Source of the DNA: Nereocystis luetkeana
Taxonomy: Eukaryota; Sar; Phaeophyceae; Laminariales; Laminariaceae
Direction of reading: 5' to 3'
Length of the DNA: 64,000 nucleotides
Assembly (NCBI GenBank): GCA_031213475.1
Contig: JARUPZ010000008.1
Span: forward strand, 12,971,393-13,035,392
Shown: positions 1 through 10,870 of the stretch, piece by piece
How positions within the stretch are numbered: the stretch's first letter is position 1
Layout: each line of letters begins with the position of its first letter
Position numbers and translations under genes: made by a program
The notes under the pieces: generated by a model
Databases searched by the model: none
What the model was told of the DNA's origin: nothing
What the model saw: only the letters and a program-made list of their open reading frames with translations

Positions 1-10
1 GTAGCGCACC

Positions 11-161
11 ATGGTGGGTTTTGTGGTTTCAGGGGAGGAGCTTCCTTGGATGACAAGGATCCTTGATCAGGAGAGGCGACACCGCGAGGGAGCGGGCATC
101 GGGTTAGGGATATGGACTCCTGAAGAATGGAGTGAGCTACAGGAAACAGCAGCAGCCCCAT

Positions 162-197
<36 letters not shown>

Positions 198-1054
198 CAG
201 CGGCGGCAGCGGCAGCAGCAGCAAAGCAGCAGAAGCAGGAGCAGGAGCAGGAGGAGCGTCACGGTAGGCCGGGCGCAGGATGCCGCATGGATTTATCATC
301 TTTCCACTTGCTTACCGTCAAGGAGCAACAAGAAGCCATTGAAAAATATGTTGACCAGCAGCTGAGAGCTAGGAGGGGTTACGCAACCGCCGCGAATGCA
401 CGAGAGGAGGCAAGGAAAAAGACAGAGAACACGCACCAAGCCCAGGACAATGGTTCGAGGAGCTGCGACAACTCGTCACCCGCCGACCCAGTGCTATCGA
501 GAGCAAAAAGTGCGGCCCAACAGCAACAGCAGCAGCAACAACAAGTACGGGCTTCTACGTACGTCAAGAAAGGCGACGAGGAGGAGTTGATGGATATTAC
601 TGAGGAGGAGGAGTCGGATGAGGAGGAGCAGCACGGTTTGGAGCGTGAAGTGGTACCGGTGGATGGCATGGGAATGGTGAGGGAGACGGAACTGGAGGAG
701 TCGGATGAGGAGGAGCAGCATGGTTTGGAGCGTGAAGTGGTACCGGTGGATGGCATGGGAATGGTGAGGGAGACGGAACTGGAGGAGTCGGATGAGGAGG
801 AGCAACACGGTTTGGAACGTGAGGGGGTCCCAATGGATGGCATGGGTCTGGTGGGGGAGATTGGTGTCACGGAAGGAGCTGTCGGGTGTTCGGAGAACAT
901 TGACGAGGACGACGGTGCGCCGAATGGAAGCGCTTGGGAGCGAGTTGGGATCGGTACGGGTTGGTCATGCAGCGGCACCTTCGTGGGGTGGGGGTATGAG
1001 GTGGCCGGTCGGCGTCCGACTCGGCTACGGCGGGCGCGCGTGCGAGAAAAGTGA
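11..1054 (+). CDS. accessory ORF of copia copy A, 347 aa, function unknown
   Basis: The frame starts at an ATG in a CACCATGG context, the same start as copy B's ORF at 10871. The protein has a short N-terminal segment, an Ala-rich tract (about residues 48-72), a Lys/Glu-rich helical-looking stretch, a poly-Gln run near residue 170, and then three copies of a 29-residue acidic repeat built on EESDEEEQHGLERE. I recognise no domain, zinc knuckle or catalytic motif. It occupies the place where gag would be, but it does not resemble the gag of the two other copia elements here. It could be a captured host gene segment or a much diverged gag. It is open over its full length in both copies, which suggests either recent origin or constraint. 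Confidence 0.55.
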
Positions 1055-1432
1055 AGGACCATCATCTTCGAGCAATTGCTCATCAGGCACGTTCTTGCTG
1101 TCTGTGTTTGGTTTGTTTTTAGAAACGTGATACTCGTACGAGTACGAGTAGTCTAGTCTTCGCTGTGGATTTGATCTTGTGTTTTTTTTGTTTTGCAGCG
1201 TTTCGAGACTTGTCATAATTTGGTGATGGCCATTTGATGCGTGGCGTGTGTGACTGCAACTTTTGGAACTTTGAGCTTTCATTTACGAGTATACGTATCA
1301 AGTTCCGGACATACGTACGATTCACGTAATATACGATACACGTAACGTGTTGGATAACAAAAACGCAGTTCGTATACGAGTAAAAACTACTGAGACGAGC
1401 GCGGCTGGAGGATAGAAAACTTGACTGGTATA

Positions 1433-1441
1433 TACCAGGTA
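1433..1441. other. TACCAGGTA scar (absent from copy B)
   Basis: Copy A reads TATA-CCAGGTA-TATTG where copy B (12188-12200) reads TATATATAATG. Removing 7 bp (CCAGGTA) restores the copy B sequence with one mismatch. This is a gain of CCAGG plus a duplicated TA and is read as a transposon excision scar. Confidence 0.6.
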
Positions 1442-1859
1442 TATTGTTTGCGATGGGCACAAACTAGGGAGGGTAGTATGAGAGTTCAGTTTGAGCACAT
1501 CGGAAATTCACACGGAATACCGGGTATCTTGATTGATAGTTTGCATGACCCTGGTTGCTCCCCCCACAGGCAATATTTGAGGTGTACACAGGCCATGCGG
1601 GTGATATCCTCTTCCAACTATCACCAAGCTATAAATGTTTCGTCCGATAGGATGAAGAGTCACCAGATTCCCTCATTCGAGTACCCTTGCTTTTCCCCTC
1701 TTTCGCTGTCGATGATTTGCCGAATCTCTGCTTGGAGACTGCACTGCGTTGATTGCATCAGGTGGACGGTTGACGAGAGGACCAAATCACGACCGGGCAT
1801 GGTGAACGGAGAAAATGAGGTGGATGCTCGACGGTCGTGATGTGTGGTTGTAGTGCTAC

Positions 1860-1867
1860 TATTAATA
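1860..1867. other. TATTAATA scar (absent from copy B)
   Basis: Copy A has an extra TTAATA after a TA, compared with copy B near 12610. After removal, the two copies align with one or two substitutions. Confidence 0.5.
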
Positions 1868-2214
1868 TTATATTGGGTAACGGTTGGTATTGATAGTGTT
1901 TTTGTTGTGTCTTTTTTATTATTTTGCTCGGTACTGCTATGTAAAAAGCGCAGGTAGTGGTTCGTTTTTGCTTGAAATTGTGTGTGGCTTCTTCCAGTCA
2001 GATCTTGCCGACACAAGTTCTACCACCATCTTGACTGTTGAGCGATCAACCATCTTGATCTCTCACATATCTGCAGGATGGTATCATATGACGACTTGGG
2101 TATATAATACCGCAGCCGTATACTCAGCTGACAGGTGTCTCACTTGGTACCAGGAATCTGGTATTACGCATATATACCTGATGCTCACGTATGATAAGTT
2201 TCCTTTGGAGTTAA

Positions 2215-2291
2215 CCCCTTTAAGTCCCACGTATTTGGGGGCAAGCTACTTGGAATTAGTGTCGGGATCAGTTTTTCAGTTCTGCATGAGT
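2215..2291. repeat. possible diverged copy of the TTAA palindromic MITE
   Basis: TTAA at 2211-2214 is followed by CCCCTTTAAGTCCCACGT and TTTGGGGGCAAGCTACTTGG, which track the left half of the six better copies at 21-27 kb. A TTAA follows at 2292-2295. The right half is poorly conserved, so this call is tentative. Confidence 0.35.
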
Positions 2292-3131
2292 TAAGAAACT
2301 CGAAAATTTATATTTTTGAGCTTTTAATATTAAGAACCGGCGCACTTTCTCGTGATTTTTCAGTTAAGAAACGAGAAGATTGGTAAATCCGCTGGTAAAG
2401 TTTTTGGGCATGCCCTATTTCATGAAACGAGTCGAATCTCACCGTACAACTCTGGTGTGCTCTATACCCATACCCGGCTTGTAGGACCGCAGTGTGTTGG
2501 TCAATGAGATGTTTGACGCTTTTCTTGAATGTCATTAAATGTGTGCCCACAGAAGAGAGGCTATAGGCTTTGAGTGGTACATGGTTATTGAATGACAAGC
2601 TGGTATGATAGTTGAGGGAATAATATTGATTTGGTATTCGACTGATATGGATGAATTTCAGAGTCTTTCATTTTTGAGATTATATTGAGATTGATACTGA
2701 AATCTGGAAGGCCAATCTACTATTTTTCCTATTTCATGCAGTTGAACCTACCATAGGGAAGGCTGTATTTTGATTACCGGAAAGAGGTTGGAGTAAGGCC
2801 AATATTTTGTTTCACATTGATTGAATTGGTTTGAGTCTGGGTTTTGGAGGTTTTGGTATTTTGACAGCAGGGAGGCAGCTGTTTGGTTCTATAGTGGGTT
2901 TTGGAATTTCTGTTTTTGGGGTGAATACACTGCTACTTGTAGTGTCACGACAAGAGGATTTTTCTGTGTTGGATGAGTGTGGATCTGGTACGGAATAGGC
3001 ACAATTATCCTGACAGTGTGCTACGTCTAGGAAGGCTGTCGGACATGGTCGTATGATGTAGCCGTACACATGTCTGATACGTGTCATTGTCGTATTAGTT
3101 CAAGTGTCTTGAGTAACTGTTGTGTCACTCC

Positions 3132-3378
3132 AATATATCTACGGAGATTGCGGCGGGATTAGTGTTTCCCCGAGGAGTTGCATAAAATTGTGTTTGACCT
3201 GCTTTCAGGGGTCTTCTAGAGTCTAGGGGAACGTGGCCCCCTTGCTCTCAGTACACTATTAATTGTCCACCAGTACACTAAAATAATTGATACCTTTCTA
3301 CTCCTTCTACCCACCGCCTCATGGCAAGCCCCACCCACGCATCACCCAAGCGTACCCGGTGCTCGAATTGATCCCTTA
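3132..3378 (+). repeat. 3' LTR remnant of copia copy A
   Basis: Matches the LTR of copy B from its AATATATCTACGG section to the terminal CCCTTA. A short block containing TATTAATT (near 3250-3265) is present here and absent from copy B's LTRs. The first part of the LTR is not recognisable. Confidence 0.8.
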
Positions 3379-4244
3379 CATGTAATCTACTCGCCGTGAT
3401 CGTCCAAAGGGGTTTTCACAGACACTACCTAAAAGCGAGACCTCTGTGGCCTTTCACAGAAACACAGCTTCGAAACTTGTCATATGTATTCCGTATATTC
3501 TGAAGACCGTACAATCTCCCTTAAAGGCGCACGGCCTACAACGATGATGACCTGCAATACACTTTTTGACGTTGCAGCTATGACATATGGTTAGCTAGGG
3601 TAGGGACGATTGCTGTACTGGTTCTCAATAGGCCCAAGATGAGTCCGAGCGTAGGGAAAATTCGTGCAATAATCAACTTTAATTGATATAGCGTCACGCC
3701 AAGGTGTTCAGAACATAGCTATGCCCCACAAACCCTCTCAAGAAGTGTCGAAGTACTTGCTTTTGACTGGTATTGTGGCGAAATGGCCTTTTAGCGTGTA
3801 CATCTGGTACTCGTACATTGACTGGGTAAGCGAGCCTCTGTCTTCACCAGGCAGGTGCTTTGATCCTAACGCTCATTGAACTTCGGGTCATCACACGACG
3901 TTTCGAGCGTTCTTGCGGCTGCGTTGAATCCCATTGTAATGCTCATGGCCGGCTCCCAAGCTGAACACACCCCTCGAGTACCTCTGCACCTAAATTTCCG
4001 ATAGTTATTCTTCACCCTTACTCACCGCATATGTTGGCATCGTTGAGCCTGTTGTCCCTGCATTCACAAGCGTCAGATGCAGCCTCGCCAGGTAGCACCG
4101 ACTCCTCGTCAAGCGCTAGGGTAGGATCATCGACGAAATGTCACGACAAGGTCATCACTAGCTGTGAGACAACGAATAGAATAGCTGTCTTGAGACAATG
4201 AATAGCAAATAGGTGGGATCAAAACTAAACGTCAACTTGAAAAG
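3379..4244. other. unassigned DNA
   Basis: I see no long open frame, repeat or RNA signature here. It lies just downstream of the small secreted-peptide gene (minus strand) and may hold its 3' region. Confidence 0.4.
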
Positions 4245-4722
4245 CTATTTCACAAACACGACAGCAGACAGACCACAATCATTTCTCGTCACTTGTCCTT
4301 TGAAGGCCCCGGGACGTTGTTGCATGTGAGTTACGTCATTGCGTGGAATCTCCATTACGGCAAGATAACGCTTTGCGCAATCTGGAGAAAACCAACACCA
4401 TCGTAGGCAAACGTTCATGGGAAGGATTTCCCGATGCCATTTAAACACCTATCAAGCACATTGTCTACTGACTGTCAATGAGATACGGCTCGAATGTCGG
4501 CCGAAACTCTTTCCCACTCCAACAAACTGTTCGAGTGATATCGCGCGCAACATATGACAATTTTCCTCGTGGAAACGGTTTGACGACGTGGGGTTCCACG
4601 CCACACTCACCTGAGCACTGCGCGTTTGCCATGCAACACTTGTTTTCCGGGCATTCCGAGTTGAAAACACATCCTGCCACCGCACGCAGCACCACGATAA
4701 GGAAATACATGCAGAGACGCAA
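4245..4722 (-). CDS. small secreted cysteine-rich peptide, two predicted exons, 82 aa
   Basis: Exon 1 (4722-4611) begins MRLCMYFLIVVLRAVAG, a good signal peptide, and runs straight into a Cys cluster of spacing C-x5-C-x4-CC-x5-C. It ends at a textbook 5' splice site, CAG|GTGAGT. A pyrimidine-rich acceptor (GGTTTTCTCCAG) lies 229 bp on, and exon 2 (4381-4245) keeps the frame (phase 1, Asp-Cys at the junction) and ends with a stop. The predicted mature peptide has seven Cys. The six clustered ones, with a central CC pair, have the spacing of disulfide-knot peptides, but this is a pattern match and not a family assignment. If the intron is not removed, the frame reads 85 aa and ends at 4465. Its role is unknown; export through the secretory route is inferred. 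It is the best host-gene candidate in the window. Confidence 0.5.
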
Positions 4723-7700
4723 AATGTATAGGGGCGAATATGATGCACGTTTGCGTTACAAGAGCTATCAAAGGCATTTCGGCGAAACCAAAAAAAAAAA
4801 CCCTTGTTCGCCATCCGTCGTTCTGGGCCAGATCGCTGGGTAACGGCCATCTCGAAGACAGCAGCTGTAGCTGACATTCATATTCGAGGACGTGCGTGAT
4901 GGCGGTCGCCGCATGGCTACAGGCACAGACGTTTAAAACATCTAGTTACTTACGTCGATGTATGTATACCCGTATACGCAGTAGGCAGGCGTGCACTTGA
5001 GGAAAGCAAGAGTAGCACCAAATCATTGCTGCTCGGGCATTCTTTCAGTGTGAGGACTCATAGCAAGCGAGATACATAATTACACCACTTCAGGCCCCAC
5101 CCTTGGGTGTACCGAATCCGGTATGTTTATCAAAACTCCAGTATAATATTATGCATGGCGGCGGGCGTATGTGCTACCAGGTATCTATTTTAGGACTTGT
5201 CCAATACATGCATGCTACTATTCAATATTAATACTAGACCGGGAGAAATACGTATATCGTTGGCAGGTATATTGATTGGGGTTGTACTACGACCACCCGA
5301 GACGTGGCTCCTCATGGACGAATAAGCCCAAATCAAAACTATGTAATATGCTGCTGCCCAAAGCCGTGGGCTATCTAGGGGTATCGGCGCCACATACCGT
5401 ACATAGTTCTGAATACCAATTATAGCTACGCATCGAGTTCCACATGGGTAGGTATACCTGTAACCAAGCGAGATACGATCGCATCCTCGAATTACATGGG
5501 TGGCAACTGCGAATAAGTCAACTTCAACTGGGAAACCTATGCAATCGCACTCTATTGTCTCCCTGTTGATGTCTGCGGACGGATCTCTACTTAACCCGAA
5601 AGCGTGTCACAGATACTACAGTAGAAGCCACACGCATTTACACAAGAAACACCGCAACAAGCTCAGAACACCTAGGCAACAGAGGCTGCGTGTATCCAAA
5701 TCACAACAGGCACGCAGACATGACGGAACATCGCTGATGAGGTGCCATGCGAAGTAGAACGTTACAATATGTTTTCACTCCCCGCTATATTTCTGCGGCA
5801 GTAGCGATGTGCTTCACGTTCGGGTACGGGTCGTCGCGATCCCAGTGACATCAACACAACCACAGAAAAGGGTGGGGTCCACTTTTGACTCCCAAGTGTC
5901 GAGATGGCTCTTACACATGCAGCCAATAGCTTAGCCATGACATCCAAGGGGCATTGAACTTCATCGGGTACACACTCTTCGGGCAAATTCCATACCTTGT
6001 GCCAAGATCGTGGGTAGTACCGTCAGGATCAAGAGGCCTATCTGTCGTAGACTGGCTTGAACCATCTTCGTACTCCGATAAATCTCGGTTCCAGCACAGC
6101 TTTGACGGAGGACCAAGGGCAGAGGCGGTGAAGGGCAGGATGTACAAATACATACATATAACTCGTATATAAAGTTGTAGTCAGTATGGTCGTGGACACG
6201 TGGTGCAGGCCAAATACGGGCAATGGGAAGGTGTGCGTGTACCAATAATTGCGAGCGTAAAAGATTTCCCCTCGGAGTGGTAAGAAACGATTAAACCAAA
6301 GAAGCCTATATAGTGTGTTACAAGGTACCTGGTTTTACTTTTCAAGTCACAGCAGGCATGATAAAGTCCAAACCTATATGCGCGAACAAAGCCTCGGCTC
6401 TTTAGTACAATAGCAAGAAAGGTTTAGTGCGGGTGACCCAAGAGACATGGTACCGTATCTTTATTACTTCACAGATATGGATGCACCAGACAAGTCGAAA
6501 GTTGGCACACAAGAGAGGTAGACTTGGGGAATGGGTTTCCTTTGGTTGCCGAGGTTTTCTTTTTTCGGGAAAGCTGTGAGTGATCAATGTTCAAGATCCT
6601 GCTGCACGTTGTCGGATGGCAAGAGAAATAATAATATTGCATCAACAAATAGTACCAGTATGTACTAGATATAACTTTGTGCGAACGATAGCAGGGATGA
6701 TACTGTTGTGCTCTTGTGTCCCGAAGATACCTGATGGTGCCTATGTATATAGCCCACGGACTAGTCACAGCAACCACATCAGATACGGTAAAGAAAGACG
6801 TGCGAATCCTAGGTTTTTTCTTCCCAGACGGGGGGGGGGGTTGTACATGAATCAAGACGAACAATACTATTAAAAAAACCTCTTGCAGTTTTTACGAACG
6901 ATAAAAGAAGATTCATATTTTTTATAGAAACAATTATTATAATGCGCCATACTGCTTGCAGTTGATTCTTGAATTTGTTGTTCTGCGTTGGCTCGCCCTT
7001 CACCGTCGCCCACATTGCCGCTGTTTTCGTGGCGTAGATATATTCATCAAACACCGCGCAGATTGCTGTAGTACTGCTACTGCTGGTGTACTCACAGTTG
7101 CGTCGGATATGGTGGCCAACGGTGCTCCTCTGTGCCTCGTGTACCTTTATTGGTTCGTCTCTACCACCAGGTAGAGTATATGTTTAATAGGACACGTTCA
7201 ATTCCCCGTAGTATTTTTAACACGTTCAATTCCTAGTACTTTTATAGTCGACAATGCTTGCAGAAAGTATGGACATCACTATCGGCATTTATTTTTATGA
7301 ACCTAAAATGATAGGAAGCAATCAATATCCACCAGCAACGAAAACGATAACCCAACAACGATAGGGGTGTGTCTCCGCACTTGTCTTCATTTCTTGGAAG
7401 AGGGGGATCAGTTCTCCAGGGAGGGGCAGATAGACAGTCCCCAGTACGAAGGCAAATAAATATCTATACGGTCCCCTTGGCTTTCTCGAGTGACAAACTG
7501 CGAGGAAAGGCAAGAGGACCACAGCCAAAAATCTGGGCGGGGCTGTCGGAGCAATATACGGATTACTGACGACGCCCGTCGTACGATAAAAACACAATAA
7601 CCCACCCCATTCCGGGGGGATATGTTACATAGATAGGACATACGGTACGAACAACACGCCATACCAGGTATATTTGGCTATTTTTACCAACTCTCTTTGG

Positions 7701-8233
7701 TCCTATTTGCTATGGAGCCCCGCAATAGTCATACGGAAATGCTAGCCGAGTCGTACCGACCGCGCGGTACAAAATGCTTACTGGTACGTAGCTATCTATG
7801 TAGAAAGACACTGGAAGGGTTGAAGAGAGCGTGGGGAGCCACCTTGGTGGCTGCCCGGTATGCACGTAGAAACGTGCTCTGATTTTTTTGTGTATCTTTC
7901 ATGCAGTTGCGGTCTTTCTATTAATAGTAACTACTGCTGCTGTGGCTGCAAAACAGCTCGTTGTCGGTCTGGGGAAATCGCTTCTCCCCGGTAACGTCGT
8001 TTCTAATTGTCAGTGTTAAACAAATAAGTGCCCCACTACAATCATATTGGGTCGTTTTGAGGGTTCTGTTGAGTAAGATAATTACATATTTTTGAAATAC
8101 GGCAATATATCCGTCCGCGTTGTGAGAGATACAATGGCTGAATTGAAACATCGCACATCCAATTCGATAACAGCAAGCCAAACCAACATGAATAACACCA
8201 GGTATGTTTTTGAAAATATTTTTCTTCGTAGTA
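4723..8233. other. mostly unassigned DNA with scattered short scars
   Basis: Open frames are short and show no recognisable family. TACCAGGTA occurs at 5175-5183 and 7672-7680; near matches occur at 6326, 7165 and 8196. TATTAATA occurs at 5226-5233 and 7919-7926. A poly-G run lies near 6830-6840. No RNA gene is seen. Confidence 0.4.
5961..6065 (-). other. candidate signal-peptide exon
   Basis: A minus-strand ATG at 6065 opens a frame reading MVQASLRQIGLLILTVLPTI then LAQ, which has the charge and hydrophobic pattern of a signal peptide. It is followed by AAG|GTATGG, a possible 5' splice site. A different frame just beyond (5986-5762) includes a Cys-containing segment (PEECVPDEVQC). No convincing acceptor was found, so no gene model is offered. 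Confidence 0.2.
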
Positions 8234-8868
8234 TATTCTAATCGAGGAGTTTTTTCCCCCCAAATTTTCGACTTTGTTTTCGCGCAATTTTTTAATCTCC
8301 CATATTTTCCTGATTTTTTCTCCCCAAATATTGGAATGTTAACGAACTTGATCTTTTCGGTTCTGGAAAATTTCACGAATATAATAGTGACAGAACGCCT
8401 CCGTATATTGATACATATCTCCTCAATTATTTCCCAACTTTGGAAATTAACAGACAAAATTTAAATCGGAAAAATGGGAACGAAGCCAAAAATGAGAACC
8501 AAGCCGTATCTCCAGAACCATGTGGTGTATCAGAGAACCAAAATGATCCTGCGAAACCCCTTGGCCAGCCCTGTGAGAGGAGCTCGTCAGAACGGTCATG
8601 CTCCATCTCGTGCCTTCGGGTGGGCGCAAAAAGCGATATACGCTGGCTCTATTGTGATTTCTCTAGATGCTGGCTACCGCGGCGATGCCGAGGGCTTCCA
8701 GCCTGAGAGGCAGCTCATTCGAAAGCTGCTGTACAGCCCCACAGGACTGTCAACTTTTTTTCTTGGAGTTGTACACAATTGGTTTGCTTTCTAAGAAAAA
8801 CCGTCCGTTCCCATTTTTCCGTTTTGTCTGTTAATTACGGAAAAAACGCTTTCCGATAAGAATAAACC
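8234..8868. mobile_element. TA-flanked MITE (AGGGTCATTCTTATCGG family), holding a nested element
   Basis: The interior matches the 234-bp copy at 55075-55308, including ATATTGGAATGTTAACGAAC and GACAGAACGCCTCCGTATAT. The right end reads CGATAAGAATAAACC then TA; the left end is more diverged (TATTCTAATCG after TA). Without the 380-bp insert at 8451-8830 the element is about 250 bp. It has no coding capacity, so a non-autonomous DNA transposon is the natural reading. Confidence 0.7.
8451..8830. mobile_element. TTAA-flanked 380-bp inverted-repeat element, nested
   Basis: TTAA flanks both ends (8447-8450 and 8831-8834). The ends are inverted repeats: CAGACAAAA plus CGGAAAAATGGGAACG on the left, interrupted by a 7-base TTTAAAT, and CGTTCCCATTTTTCCG plus TTTTGTCTG on the right. 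The other copies of the host MITE lack it (GGAAATTATGGAAAAAACG), which confirms an insertion. TTAA targets are typical of piggyBac-like elements. It contains a 106-aa open frame (8474-8794) with no family I know, possibly chance or captured host sequence. Confidence 0.75.
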
Positions 8869-9313
8869 TAGCGAGAGTAATGACGTTCTGGAAGTTTCGT
8901 ACAATCAATATATTCTACTACTACTGTGTCATGTAGAGTCAAAATCTTTCAAGACCAAAACATTCAAAGCGTCGCTACTCGCTCGTCGGTTTGCGTACAA
9001 TCGAAAACCAAGCTCTAGTTGATTAGATTGACACTGCGGTGCAAAGCAGATCACGAGCCGGTGACACAAAACACGTAAGAGTCTTTCACCTTTGGGCCTC
9101 AACCCATTACGGTATTTCCGATTCAGGAACGTAGAACTCAAATTCGAAGTACAAGAGTGACTGCAGTACGAAAAGCGTTGAAACAACCGATACACCGAAC
9201 CAGCCAACCGTAGGATACCCACGGTACCACATCAACGTTCACCACACATAATAACAATGACACTGATTTGGCGTTCGGAGTTTATTGAGAATGCCAACTA
9301 TTAATACTGGTCT
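8869..9313. other. unassigned DNA
   Basis: Nothing recognised apart from TATTAATA at 9299-9306, just before the inverted-repeat element. Confidence 0.4.
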
Positions 9314-9626
9314 GGTATTGCTGGGGTTTTTATTGTCCTTTTTCGCGACCTGCCGTGGCAACATCTGCGGCAAAACCTTCCACGGACCCCCACGGCATGT
9401 AATGGAAAACCAACTCTAATCCTAACCCTAACCTATTGGTGCCATGGAGGTAGCCCTGACATGCCGTGGGATTGCCATGGGGTGCCGTGGCGGTTGCCGC
9501 TGGAGTTACCATCGTACAACCTTATCACGCTGGGCATTCCCCACGCGGTGCCGTGGAATCCTATGCGACGCCATGGGATGCCATGGTGTGCCATGAGTGG
9601 TACCATGACAGGGCCCCAGCAATACC
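9314..9626. repeat. inverted-repeat-bounded element rich in GCCATGG/GCCGTGG
   Basis: A perfect 13-bp inverted repeat, GGTATTGCTGGGG (9314-9326) and CCCCAGCAATACC (9614-9626), encloses a stretch in which GCCATGG, GCCGTGG and related motifs recur many times. A short telomere-like run, CCTAACCCTAACC, lies near 9421-9434. No target duplication is evident. It is probably a small non-autonomous element. Confidence 0.45.
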
Positions 9627-10505
9627 TTAATAGCGTAGAACCCTGCTTTGATGTTCACCAGTCCGACAAAAAATATGAGCCACTTTTGCGGTAGTCCTAC
9701 GATTACTTGAGATTGAAGACTTGGAAACAGACGGCCGCAGTTCGATTCCTGGCATGACCTCGATTTCCCCTTTTTTTTACACAGCTTTTTTTCGTTTTTT
9801 CGTTTTTTTTTTGTAAATAAATGTCGACACAATAACCAAGTAGCACTCCGACCAAAAACGTTATTTCCGCCGGTTGAGAACAATGATGTATGAGGAGTGT
9901 CGCAACGAGCAGTTCTTGAGATAGGTAAAAGTACCCAAAATACCATAGTAAAAACTGATGAAAAAAAACTCAATTTTTCGGCCTGGGGGAGCTCAGTAAA
10001 GCCCAGAAAAAATCCTGACAGGGAAAATTGCGCGAAATCCCAGGAATCAGGGAGGGGATGATATCTATCTAAACATCCCCGTGTCAGCGCAGGGTTTTTT
10101 TTAGCCCTTTGGCCTATTGTATGGTGATCCAAACATATACGATTGTTAGGTTGACGATAACTATACCCCATGGCCTCCATTTGGTATGATGTACCAGGTA
10201 TGTGGCTAATATTTGTTGTATTCCGAAAGTGGCTTATAATTTTTGTCGGAATGGTATCTTTTTTTCAGATGTAATGCTACACCGTGCTGTACACCTTTCC
10301 GTGACCTGATGAGGATGCATACCGCGACTATTAACATTAATAGTGCGTTCCTTACCGCAGCAGTAGAAGTAGATGTCTATGTTGCCGTCGAATTGAGAAG
10401 TGAGTGATAAATTGTTTTCGAGGATACAGCAGCTTACCAAGTTGTAGTTCAGAGGTGTAAATAGTATCAGTAGCAGTGTCGTAGAATGCAGGAACCACGA
10501 GCGAG
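9627..10505. other. unassigned DNA
   Basis: The stretch 9680-9760 resembles the 3' half of a tRNA (CAGTTCGATTCCTGG) but does not fold convincingly. TACCAGGTA lies at 10192-10200. The sequence CTATTAACATTAATAG near 10328 may be an altered scar. The remainder is the target DNA of the copia B insertion. Confidence 0.35.
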
Positions 10506-10510
10506 TACAT

Positions 10511-10811
10511 TGTGGGATTTGCTCGTACCAAAGTCTGATTTTCTGATTGTACTGAATTGTGTGATTCTTGTAAATGTAATATATCTACGGGGATTGCGGC
10601 GGGATTAGTGTTTCCCCGAGGAGTTGCATACAATTGTGTTTGACCTGCTTTCAGGGGTCTTATAGAGTCTAGGGGAACGTGGCCCCCTTGCTCTCAGTCC
10701 ACCAGTACACTAAAAATAATTGATACCTTTCTACTTCTTCTACCCACCGCCTCATGGCAAGCCCCACCCACGCATCACCCAAGCGTACCCGGTGCTCGAA
10801 TTGATCCCTTA
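10511..10811 (+). repeat. 5' LTR of copia copy B
   Basis: 301 bp, TGTGGGATTTGCTCG... to ...GATCCCTTA. The partner LTR is at 14243-14543. Confidence 0.9.
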
Positions 10812-10870
10812 CGCTAGCGTTAGCCTCTGACATATGGTCACGGTCGCTCGGGCACGGGGTGCAGCGCACC

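Larger units (their letters stand above)
1..3378 (+). mobile_element. Ty1/copia-family LTR element, copy A (cut by window start)
   Basis: Bases 1 to about 2045 are closely similar to 10861-12788 of the complete copy B downstream: same accessory ORF, same following non-coding stretch and same order. Its right end is an LTR remnant (3132-3378) that matches copy B's LTR. The section between about 2046 and 3131 has no match in copy B, so the interior of this copy has been replaced or rearranged. The 5' LTR would lie outside the window. It is a broken, non-autonomous member; no integrase or gag zinc knuckle is seen. Family is inferred from copy B, which carries a copia-type reverse transcriptase/RNase H. 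Confidence 0.75.

Noticed and set aside
379-1083. 234-aa Ser/Cys-rich minus-strand frame, and its counterpart at 11224-11841
   Set aside because: Antisense of the accessory ORF; its composition follows from the acidic and Gln repeats on the other strand.
9421-9434. telomere-like CCTAACCCTAACC
   Set aside because: Only two units, inside a repeat element; too short to claim an interstitial telomere. A similar short run lies near 61807.
9680-9760. tRNA-like stretch with CAGTTCGATTCCTGG
   Set aside because: The T-arm pairs poorly and no convincing A box, anticodon arm or acceptor stem could be drawn.
9506-10180. 224-aa minus-strand frame
   Set aside because: Crosses the inverted-repeat element and unrelated flanking DNA; no family and no supporting start context.
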